Source of the DNA: Streptococcus uberis
GTDB taxonomy: Bacteria; Bacillota; Bacilli; Lactobacillales; Streptococcaceae
Length of the DNA: 64,000 bases
NCBI RefSeq assembly: GCF_900475595.1
Contig: NZ_LS483397.1
Location: 1,397,001-1,461,000 of the forward strand
Direction: 5' to 3'
Shown piece after piece: positions 1-6,590 of this stretch. A program made the position numbers and the translations under genes. Position 1 is the first letter of the stretch; each line of letters begins with the position of its first letter. The notes beneath the pieces are model-generated. The model had not been told where the DNA came from, made no database searches, and saw only the letters and a program-made list of their open reading frames with translations.

Positions 1-1581
1 TGTCGGGGTGGTTGTACTTGCTGTAGATGGTGCGAAACTATAATCAACTGTAATGTCATTAGCTTTTGTAGGATCAATTTCGGTTGGATCTTGAATTCCA
101 TTAACTGTCCAATGGTTAATAATCAAATGGCTACTTGGGTCTGCTTTGATGGTCAATGATTGCATCCCAGGTGTCGAACTTGTTGCAGGTGTTGTTAAAG
201 AAGTGGCTGCTTTTTTAGCAGCAAGATAGTCTTTATAGACTCTATTTAAATCAGAAGCTAATCCTTTTTTATCCTGAGCTGTGGAAATTTTCAGAGACTG
301 ATTCACATCATAATGAAGATCTTGAGCATCACTTTCAGGCATCCCAATAGATGTAAGTGTCGTCGGGTCATTACTTGGTAAATCAGCTATGGTAGATTTT
401 AGCAAACCATAAATTGTAGCCATAAAATCTTTTGTGGATTTCCCAAGGTCACTGTTTTTTTGATGTGTTAAAACGTCAACTAAACTAATATCATCACTGA
501 TGTCGTTTTTATCAAAGTATACCCTGAGTTCCTCATTAACAAAGTCATTGATTTTTGCCTTTTTATCTTCATTAGCCAGTTTTTGATCATTTAAGCTTTC
601 TTTTAAATCAGCAATCTGTTGATCAATTTTTTGCACCAGTGCATCGTTTTCTGGATCATCAGCAAGATTTTCCTGGTAGACTTTTAACAGATTTTCAGAC
701 AAGGTATCTTGAGTGGTTTTTATCGTATCAATACTCGTTTGTAACTGAGCACTAATATCTCCCAAATCCATTATCCCTTGTGCAAATTCACCATAGGTAA
801 TCTTATCCTCAGCACGTTTTTTAATCAGTTCTTGAAGACTTGTACCAACACTGTTTTGCGTATCGGTTAAGTTGCTAAATAAGCTTGTGTAGCCTTCTAA
901 GGATTGCTTCAAGGCTTCATTTGCAGTTAAAGAACTATCTGATGCTGATACTAAAGCAGGAAAAACATTTGGAAAACCATTAGCAGATTGAAGAAGGTTC
1001 TTCTGATAGTTGGACACATTGCCATTATGTACTTCTGAAAGGTTTGAAACATTCTCTTGAGCAGTATAAAGATTGCTTAAAATACTAGCCATATACATGT
1101 CAACCAATTGACTGTTTAAATCAGCAACAATATCTTTCCCTTTTTTGGTCGCTTCTTTTTCCAGTTCAAGATTTCCTGCTGTATTAATTTTATAGGTCAC
1201 AACCGTTTGGCTCGCCCCACTAGAATTAGCTTCAAGAACTTTTTGTGAAAAATCACTAGGTATGACAACCATTAATTGGTACTGGCCTTTTTTTAAACCT
1301 TGCTCAGCTGTTCCACGACTAACGACTGACCAATTTTGAGAATCATCTCTCTGAATAGAATTGACATAGTTAGAACCCAAATTATAAGCTTTATTTCCAT
1401 CAACAATATTCTGGTCCTCATTAACCAAAGCAATGTTCAATTTGGATTGTCTCTCTTTTTGAGCTGTCTTATCCTTAACATTATTGGATTGAATAGCTAA
1501 ATTTAAACCCGCTACTCCTGCTAATAAAAGGAGCACAGCTAGGATATACCAGAGAACTCTTAAATGTTTTTTAAATTTCAT
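1..1581 (-). CDS. esaA: EsaA, type VII secretion accessory membrane protein (C-terminus outside window)
   Basis: The reading frame runs open to the window edge, so the C-terminal part is missing. The visible N-terminus is short and basic, followed by one strong membrane segment at about residues 8-26, then a long extracytoplasmic region rich in Ser, Asn, Gln and Lys with coiled-coil stretches. This is the layout of the YhgE/Pip-like EsaA proteins of the Firmicute type VII secretion system, where a large extracellular domain is held by membrane helices at both ends. Two ATG codons are adjacent (1584 and 1581). The second has the better spacing from the TAGGAAA ribosome site, so I chose 1581. 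It follows esxA and its terminator, the usual order at the start of ess/yuk loci, so essA, esaB, essB and essC would be expected just beyond position 1. Confidence 0.85.
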   Translation of the reverse strand, partial: MKFKKHLRVLWYILAVLLLLAGVAGLNLAIQSNNVKDKTAQKERQSKLNIALVNEDQNIVDGNKAYNLGSNYVNSIQRDDSQNWSVVSRGTAEQGLKKGQYQLMVVIPSDFSQKVLEANSSGASQTVVTYKINTAGNLELEKEATKKGKDIVADLNSQLVDMYMASILSNLYTAQENVSNLSEVHNGNVSNYQKNLLQSANGFPNVFPALVSASDSSLTANEALKQSLEGYTSLFSNLTDTQNSVGTSLQELIKKRAEDKITYGEFAQGIMDLGDISAQLQTSIDTIKTTQDTLSENLLKVYQENLADDPENDALVQKIDQQIADLKESLNDQKLANEDKKAKINDFVNEELRVYFDKNDISDDISLVDVLTHQKNSDLGKSTKDFMATIYGLLKSTIADLPSNDPTTLTSIGMPESDAQDLHYDVNQSLKISTAQDKKGLASDLNRVYKDYLAAKKAATSLTTPATSSTPGMQSLTIKADPSSHLIINHWTVNGIQDPTEIDPTKANDITVDYSFAPSTASTTTPT

Positions 1582-1623
1582 CATTTTTCCTAAACTATCT
1601 TATTTTGTGAACTATCTTAATAT

Positions 1624-1651
1624 GAAAAATAGGAAGGCTTCTGCCTTCCTA
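1624..1651 (-). terminator. Hairpin terminator after the first esxA
   Basis: A perfect 9-bp stem (TAGGAAGGC / GCCTTCCTA) with a 4-base loop is followed on the minus strand by TTTTT. It lies between esxA and esaA and probably lowers esaA expression relative to the abundant EsxA. The same stem follows the second esxA near 6090. Confidence 0.85.
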
Positions 1652-1679
1652 AGTGTTACTTACAGTAGTTGGTCTAGCC

Positions 1680-1970
1680 TTATTGATTAATTTGAGAAGC
1701 AATATCAGCATCAGTTTGTTCAACAACATCTGCAACTTTTAGAAGTTGTTGATTGATATCTTCTAATAATTGTGCAAATTGTGTGATTTTTGGTGACAAT
1801 TCATTAAATTGTGCTTCAAAGCTGTCAAATGCATTTCCGTCCCAGTTTTCGTCAATAACAGCTTGTTCTTGTGTTAGGGATGTTAGTACATCTGTGATGG
1901 CTTGTGAACCAGACGTGTATTTTTGAGCTGATGTGCGTAGTTCTTCCGGGGTAAGTTTAATTTGTGACAT
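1680..1970 (-). CDS. esxA: EsxA, WXG100 type VII secretion substrate (copy 1)
   Basis: This 96-residue acidic helical protein carries the WXG turn (Trp-Asp-Gly at about residues 43-45) between two helices and has the exact WXG100 family length. Members are exported as helical-hairpin dimers by the EssC ATPase and are needed for secretion of LXG effectors. The start follows a perfect AGGAGG site. A second copy at 6131-6421 differs at only 4 of 96 residues (20, 24, 46 and 83). It has its own terminator, and the upstream gap contains a TATAAT-like -10 at 2000-2005. Confidence 0.95.
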   Translation of the reverse strand: MSQIKLTPEELRTSAQKYTSGSQAITDVLTSLTQEQAVIDENWDGNAFDSFEAQFNELSPKITQFAQLLEDINQQLLKVADVVEQTDADIASQINQ

Positions 1971-2136
1971 TTTGCGACCTCCTAATATTTTTCTTAATTA
2001 TTATAATATTTTTCTTTAGAAATTACCAGTTAAAAATGTCGTAAATTGATACTTTATTCATAGTTTATTTATTTTAAACAAACAAATAATATTTTATATT
2101 GCATTATTGTAATAAAATCCGAACATTATATTTTTC

Positions 2137-2213
2137 AAAAATACCCCGTACCATATTTTTATTTAAAAGGGTTAAGATTAATGAATCATAAATGATAGGT
2201 GGTGGGGTATTTT
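2137..2213 (-). repeat. Distant inverted repeat in the esxA / DUF5085 gap, possible terminator
   Basis: A 10-bp perfect inverted repeat (AAAATACCCC ... GGGGTATTTT) has arms 57 bases apart. On the minus strand it lies just after the DUF5085 gene ending at 2229, and the second arm runs into T residues, so it may end the LXG cassette transcript. The loop is long for a standard terminator. The rest of 1971-2228 is AT-rich and holds the esxA promoter region; I see no gene in it. Confidence 0.4.
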
Positions 2214-2228
2214 ATTAGAATCGACATC

Positions 2229-2684
2229 TTAATAAGCATAGCCTACAAAAATGGTAACCGTCTGAGGCTGAATACTTGAAAAAAGATGATAAAAAGGCGT
2301 TCTTATTTCTTGCTCATTTTCCAAAAGAGTTGCCACGAGCAAAGCGTAGGCTCCTTCTGTCAATTCCTCATAGGAATGATTAATTTGGGTTTGCAGACAA
2401 TTATGAATTTCAAAATAACTTGAAAAAACAAATTGATCAGAAAGAGCTTCTTCTTCGATGACTGGTAGAAAGAATTCTATATCAACCATTTTATCCATTG
2501 GCGTATTATTAAGACTATAGAAGAAATCTCCATTTTGCGAGTACCCCTCATCTTCAACTGCTGTAAAAAAACGGTCTATTTCATTACCCAAGTCATCAAT
2601 AGGACAGGTAAATCGTTTTCTCAAGACATTTTCTAGTCGAAAAACATTTAAGGTGTCAACACCCTGAGCTAACTTATAAGTCAT
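2229..2684 (-). CDS. DUF5085-like protein of the LXG cassette (second copy)
   Basis: This is a soluble 151-residue protein with no signal peptide or membrane segment. Its sequence style (N-terminal MTYKLAQGVDTLN, then a mixed alpha/beta acidic domain) resembles the DUF5085 proteins repeatedly found beside LXG toxin genes. It resembles its upstream neighbour in length and layout, so the pair probably arose by duplication. Its start overlaps the neighbour's end by 11 bp, implying translational coupling. A chaperone, adaptor or extra immunity role is a guess from location; no catalytic motif is visible. The family call is from memory and moderately sure. Confidence 0.6.
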   Translation of the reverse strand: MTYKLAQGVDTLNVFRLENVLRKRFTCPIDDLGNEIDRFFTAVEDEGYSQNGDFFYSLNNTPMDKMVDIEFFLPVIEEEALSDQFVFSSYFEIHNCLQTQINHSYEELTEGAYALLVATLLENEQEIRTPFYHLFSSIQPQTVTIFVGYAY

Positions 2685-3126
2685 TTAGCACCTCACAATA
2701 AACATCTACCATTAAGTCCTCGTTTTTCATAAAAAGAATATGATAAACTTTAACTTTAGAGAGTTGATTCTGATCTAATTTGGACTTAAGTGTCTCATAG
2801 TAAGTTTCCAAGTCACTAGCTGTCAATCGCTGATAGTCTTGACTTTTTACCACTAAGGATTCTTGAAATACTATTTCAGATAAATTGGGAGCCTTGACGT
2901 GAACCCTATTTCCGATAGTCGTAAATAGGGTCATCTCTTTTTCCTCAGAAAAAGGCCTTGTCACAAAACAAGAGGGACCGTCTGAATAGTAACCTAAATC
3001 CATAAGATCGTATGTAAACTGTTGACATGAGGCTAATACTTGCTGACACAGTTCTAGACCAGTCATTTCAAAAGGTATATCTGTCTTGTAACCCACCGAA
3101 TGTGTCATGTATAAATGTCGAGTCAT
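2674..3126 (-). CDS. DUF5085-like protein of the LXG cassette (first copy)
   Basis: This soluble protein of about 150 residues resembles the following gene. The longer frame starts at 3147, but the ATG at 3126 has an AAGGGAAGG site at good spacing, so I use it. It has no membrane helix, signal peptide or obvious active-site motif. It follows the LXG toxin and the membrane protein within 45 bp and overlaps the next gene by 11 bp, so it belongs to the same transcript. DUF5085 proteins are known mainly as neighbours of T7SS LXG effectors; the function here is not visible. Confidence 0.6.
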   Translation of the reverse strand: MTRHLYMTHSVGYKTDIPFEMTGLELCQQVLASCQQFTYDLMDLGYYSDGPSCFVTRPFSEEKEMTLFTTIGNRVHVKAPNLSEIVFQESLVVKSQDYQRLTASDLETYYETLKSKLDQNQLSKVKVYHILFMKNEDLMVDVYCEVLNDL

Positions 3127-3167
3127 TGATACCTTCCCTTCACGCATTCATTCTATTAGGACTTAAG

Positions 3168-3848
3168 CTACTTATTGCTGCTACGATTCTTTACAAAGCG
3201 CATGCCATAGATAGCATCAATGATCAAAGCTGAAAAAAGAAAAGTACACAAGATAGCCAAAGCAAGCCCGAAAAAGGTGGCCACTTTCCCCTTAATAAAA
3301 GAACCAGCTAATAAAATGACTGCAAAAACAATCACACTATCCTTTGCCATTTGCTCTTTTCGTGATCTTTCCTTTTTTGGAGAAACTGTTTCACTTCTAT
3401 TCTGATTTTTACGGTAAAGGCCTGCAAAATAGATTAGTGAGCCTAAAAACAGTAGACCAATGATAGCAATAAAAATGCTAAGAGGGAGATTGGTGGCTAA
3501 GTTTAGATTTTTTTCACTCCCAAAACCCGACAAAAACATCAGCAAGGCCATAAAATCAATCAAAAAGATGAGAATGATGATTTGGATGAAAACCAAAGCC
3601 ATTGAGATGACCTCAAATTGTTGGGTCATTCTTTTCATGAAACTAAAGGCAATACAAGCTATCGAAAAAATCGCAATGATTAAGAAAAGACTTGTCATGG
3701 TCGGGGTTTGAAAGAAGGATGCTGTTATCCAATAAAACAATAAGCTAAAAACTAAATTGAGCCAGCCCATTGTTAAATAATTACTGTTGGTTGGTCCCGC
3801 TAAGAAGGGGACAAAATATCTTGGTTGCGTTTTTATCATCTTATGCAA
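3168..3848 (-). CDS. Multi-pass membrane protein, likely immunity to the adjacent LXG toxin
   Basis: This protein of about 225 residues has roughly five hydrophobic segments: two before residue 70, two at about 75-145, and one or two near 170-215, with a basic loop around residues 145-165. It overlaps the end of the LXG gene by 8 bp. The start may be the TTG at 3848 (AAAGGA at close spacing) or the ATG at 3839. LXG toxins with glycine-zipper C-termini attack membranes, and their immunity proteins are membrane proteins (compare TspA/TsaI of Staphylococcus aureus). Position and topology fit that role, but the immunity call is inference. Confidence 0.65.
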   Translation of the reverse strand: MHKMIKTQPRYFVPFLAGPTNSNYLTMGWLNLVFSLLFYWITASFFQTPTMTSLFLIIAIFSIACIAFSFMKRMTQQFEVISMALVFIQIIILIFLIDFMALLMFLSGFGSEKNLNLATNLPLSIFIAIIGLLFLGSLIYFAGLYRKNQNRSETVSPKKERSRKEQMAKDSVIVFAVILLAGSFIKGKVATFFGLALAILCTFLFSALIIDAIYGMRFVKNRSSNK

Positions 3849-5295
3849 ATAATCCTTTCAAACCACTAAAACCACTTTTAATGCCATCTTTCATCACATC
3901 AGTCACACTGGATTTCTCATCACTGGTCCAGTCTTTGTTAATCACCCATGAAACTCCCAATCCAACACCAGCTCCGACTACAGTTCCTAATGGGGGAGCA
4001 AAGAAGGAACCGACTCCAGCACCAATTGCGGCTGCACCTGCACTGGTACCAAGATCAACTCCTGTATCAACTGCAAAATTACCCCAATTAGAAGCATTGC
4101 TGATACCACCTTTTGATTCATCAAAGTTGCTAGCTGCATTCCCTAAAATCGTAAATCCTGTACCAACAATACCTAAACCTTTTCCTACTTTAGATAGTTT
4201 GGAAGCATCCTTCCAGCCTTTAAAGTCATTGAGAGGATTGATAGATTCTTTAAATTGTTTGCCAGCCATTTTTGATGCTTCTTTGAAGTCTAAAGCACCA
4301 TCTGCCGTTCTTGCAAAGGAGGTTTTAGACATGTCAATTTCAGTTGCTGATTTGAAGTCTTTTGTGAGGCGATACATATGGCCAGAATCTTTTTTATAGA
4401 GGAATTGGGAACCTAACTTTACCCTTCCTTTTTCATCAACAGTTATGGGTCTTCCATCAAAAAACTTCACCCCTCTATGATATTTTAGAGCTGTTGAAAT
4501 AATTTTATGGGCCTGTTTTGAGAGTTTGGCAGGCTCTTTTCCGAATAAAACATAATTAATGACTTCATCTACCGTTAGGCCAGTTTGATCTGCTAATTCA
4601 TGAACTTTCTTATCAAAATCAACGGTACAAACTTGAGAATTGAGTTCTTGCTGCCGTTGTTGCCAAGCTATTCCAATTGTTTGGCTCCACTGCATCTGAC
4701 TTGCTGGAGGGATTGTAAAACTTCCTTGAAATTGGCTAAAATCCCTAGAGGCTTGCGCCAGACCTTGCTCAACAGCTGACTTTAAACCATCAATACTGTC
4801 AAAGAGTGATGGTGATTTCCCATCAAAGGCAAGTAATTTCCGAAGTTTTTCTTTGAGTTCATCAATCTTCTTTTGATTCTCACTCATTGCCGTCTCAGCT
4901 TGGCTGATAGCAGCTAAATCAAGCTCTTCTTCTGCCATCAGACTATCATATAAACTTTTAGCCGCATCATAAAGACTTTGATAATGTTGGATTTGTTGCT
5001 CTAACACATCCGAATCTAAACTTTCTGGCTCAACTTGGCTGGAATATTCTTTAGGAAGATTTCCAACCGATTTATCAACACCTTCCGATAAGAGAATCCC
5101 CCCCTGAAAGATGGGTACCATGACAGAAGTGGCATATTGTTTGGCACTTTCATAAGCCTTCCCTTTTAATTCACCAGCACCACTTAATTTTGTCATGCTA
5201 GCAATTAAATCATCATAAGCCGTTGTCCGATCAAGGGCCATAGTACTCGTTGATGAAGCTTGTGCCTCTGATGTGCTTAAATCCATTTTAACCAT
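3841..5295 (-). CDS. LXG-domain T7SS effector with glycine-zipper C-terminus (probable pore-forming toxin)
   Basis: The 484-residue protein begins with a long helical region (about 1-200) carrying the LXG signature near residues 43-60 (ELKGKAYESAKQYA), the targeting module of T7SS polymorphic toxins. The C-terminal part holds a region rich in Gly and Ala at about 405-450 with many GxxxG spacings (AGAAAIGAGVG, GTVVGAGVGLG), like TspA- and TelE-type LXG toxins that depolarise or permeabilise target membranes. The gene follows lap1-like and lap2-like partners with an 8-bp overlap and precedes a membrane protein. ATG 5295 has a GGAG site. The target is likely competing bacteria, by family analogy. 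Confidence 0.85.
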   Translation of the reverse strand: MVKMDLSTSEAQASSTSTMALDRTTAYDDLIASMTKLSGAGELKGKAYESAKQYATSVMVPIFQGGILLSEGVDKSVGNLPKEYSSQVEPESLDSDVLEQQIQHYQSLYDAAKSLYDSLMAEEELDLAAISQAETAMSENQKKIDELKEKLRKLLAFDGKSPSLFDSIDGLKSAVEQGLAQASRDFSQFQGSFTIPPASQMQWSQTIGIAWQQRQQELNSQVCTVDFDKKVHELADQTGLTVDEVINYVLFGKEPAKLSKQAHKIISTALKYHRGVKFFDGRPITVDEKGRVKLGSQFLYKKDSGHMYRLTKDFKSATEIDMSKTSFARTADGALDFKEASKMAGKQFKESINPLNDFKGWKDASKLSKVGKGLGIVGTGFTILGNAASNFDESKGGISNASNWGNFAVDTGVDLGTSAGAAAIGAGVGSFFAPPLGTVVGAGVGLGVSWVINKDWTSDEKSSVTDVMKDGIKSGFSGLKGLFA

Positions 5296-5668
5296 AGAGT
5301 TTTTTCTCCCTTTGATTTTTAGATTGTGATGCCATTAAAAGGTTTTGGCGTTCAAAATACAATTCATCTTGTTTTTGGAGCAATTTAGCTTCTTTCACTT
5401 GCAGTTTTTCTTTTTTTTCAGCGATATGATTGCCAATCAATCTAAAACTGCGTTGATAGTTTAAAGCTAATTCTTCCAAATCTTGTTGATCTTTCGCCGA
5501 TAACTTAGAAAAGGTCAAATCAGCACAGAGTTTTGATTTATAATCTAAGAAATCATGGCATTCTGACTCCAAAAAATCAAGCTTTCGTCTTTTATCACTC
5601 AGTTTTTCAATGCTAGCTTGAAGTAATTTACTTTCTCGCAAATTGTCTTCAATTTTCTGATTAATCAT
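5288..5668 (-). CDS. lap2: DUF3958-like LXG partner (Lap2-like targeting protein)
   Basis: This protein of about 126 residues is highly charged and almost entirely helical with heptad-like spacing, matching DUF3958 proteins. In Streptococcus intermedius these are called Lap2 and, with Lap1, bind the LXG domain and present the effector to the secretion machine. I chose the ATG at 5668. Its AGGAGG ribosome site lies inside the glycine-rich last codons of the upstream lap1-like gene. Its end overlaps the LXG gene by 8 bp. Assignment rests on size, coiled-coil character and invariant gene order. Confidence 0.75.
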   Translation of the reverse strand: MINQKIEDNLRESKLLQASIEKLSDKRRKLDFLESECHDFLDYKSKLCADLTFSKLSAKDQQDLEELALNYQRSFRLIGNHIAEKKEKLQVKEAKLLQKQDELYFERQNLLMASQSKNQREKKLYG

Positions 5669-5669
5669 C

Positions 5670-6002
5670 TTAGCCACCACCTCCTACAACACATTGGCCG
5701 ATAGCAGGACTGGAATGGTTACTACCAGATTGATGATTGGCTAACATCTGTCCAAGTCGTTGATCCGTAGACTCAAAAGCACTAGATGTTGACTGAATCA
5801 GATTAACAAATTGGTTTACTGTCTGAGCTACACTATCAGCTACTGCAGCATCTGCATCAATAGCTTGGTGCGCATTACTGTTACCACTTAAGGTTGTGGT
5901 CATATCAGTTGATGCTTTTGTTATAGATAAAAGTGTGGCTCCAGAGCTACTAATAGTTGTTGCACAATCTTGGGCAACTGCTGGATTACTTTCTATGGTC
6001 AT
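5670..6002 (-). CDS. lap1: WXG100-like LXG partner (TIGR04197/DUF3130, Lap1-like)
   Basis: This 110-residue protein is rich in Ala, Ser and Thr and forms two predicted helices followed by a flexible Gly/Ser tail. It begins MTIESNPAVAQ, typical of the TIGR04197/DUF3130 family, small WXG100-related proteins encoded immediately upstream of LXG effectors. The Lap1 protein of S. intermedius is the model: with Lap2 it forms a pre-secretion complex with the effector. The tail ends in four glycines whose codons (GGA GGT GGT GGC) double as the ribosome site of the next gene. The start has CTAGGAG at proper spacing. Confidence 0.8.
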   Translation of the reverse strand: MTIESNPAVAQDCATTISSSGATLLSITKASTDMTTTLSGNSNAHQAIDADAAVADSVAQTVNQFVNLIQSTSSAFESTDQRLGQMLANHQSGSNHSSPAIGQCVVGGGG

Positions 6003-6073
6003 TGCACTTCTCCTAGTTTTACTGGACTTACTTTAATTGTGTCCAAGACAAAAGATTGGTGATCATTTCTTTA

Positions 6074-6101
6074 GAAAAATAGGAAGGCAAATGCCTTCCT
6101 A
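6074..6101 (-). terminator. Hairpin terminator after the second esxA
   Basis: A perfect 9-bp stem, TAGGAAGGC with a 4-base loop, is followed by TTTTT on the minus strand. The stem sequence is identical to that after esxA copy 1, so gene and terminator were duplicated together. Confidence 0.85.
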
Positions 6102-6130
6102 GACCATTACTTTTCAGTAATGCCCTCTCA

Positions 6131-6421
6131 TTATTGATTGATTTGAGATGCAATATCAGCATCTGTTTGTTCAATAACGTCAGCTACTTTAAGCAATTGT
6201 TGGTTGATATCTTCTAATAATTGTGCAAATTGAGTAATTTTTGGTGATAATTCATTAAATTGAGCTTCAAAACTGTCAAAGGCACTACCATCCCAGTTTT
6301 CATCAATCACAGCTTGCTCTTGAGTCAATGACGTTAATACATCAGTAATAGATTGTGATCCAGCTGTGTATTTTTGAGCTGAAGTGCGAAGTTCTTCTGG
6401 TGTAAGTTTAATTTGTGACAT
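6131..6421 (-). CDS. esxA: EsxA, WXG100 type VII secretion substrate (copy 2)
   Basis: This 96-residue WXG100 protein is identical to copy 1 except at four conservative positions. The frame can be extended to 6436, but the ATG at 6421 has a GAGGAG site and gives the same N-terminus as copy 1. The DNA differs at many third-codon positions while the protein is conserved, so the duplication is not recent and both copies appear under selection. It lies between the lipase-like effector and the Lap1-like gene with terminators on both sides, so it is probably its own transcript. Confidence 0.95.
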   Translation of the reverse strand: MSQIKLTPEELRTSAQKYTAGSQSITDVLTSLTQEQAVIDENWDGSAFDSFEAQFNELSPKITQFAQLLEDINQQLLKVADVIEQTDADIASQINQ

Positions 6422-6550
6422 AAGAATTCTCCTCATTATTTTTTAATTACTACATTTTTTATTATACAAGAACCCTTAATCAAATGCCATAAATAACATT
6501 ACATTTTACAAAACTTTTACATTTCCTTTACTTAAACTATAAATTAAACT

Positions 6551-6581
6551 AAAAAATCCCAAGAATTATGTCCCTGGGATT
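6551..6581 (-). terminator. Terminator after the lipase-like effector
   Basis: A 7-bp stem (AATCCCA / TGGGATT) lies just past the stop codon at 6591 on the minus strand and is followed by a run of six T. Confidence 0.75.
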
Positions 6582-6590
6582 AAAAGTCTA

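Noticed and set aside
3770..4399. 209-residue plus-strand frame opposite the LXG gene
   Set aside because: Pro/Leu-rich translation with no ribosome site, fully antisense to a clear LXG gene; a shadow frame.
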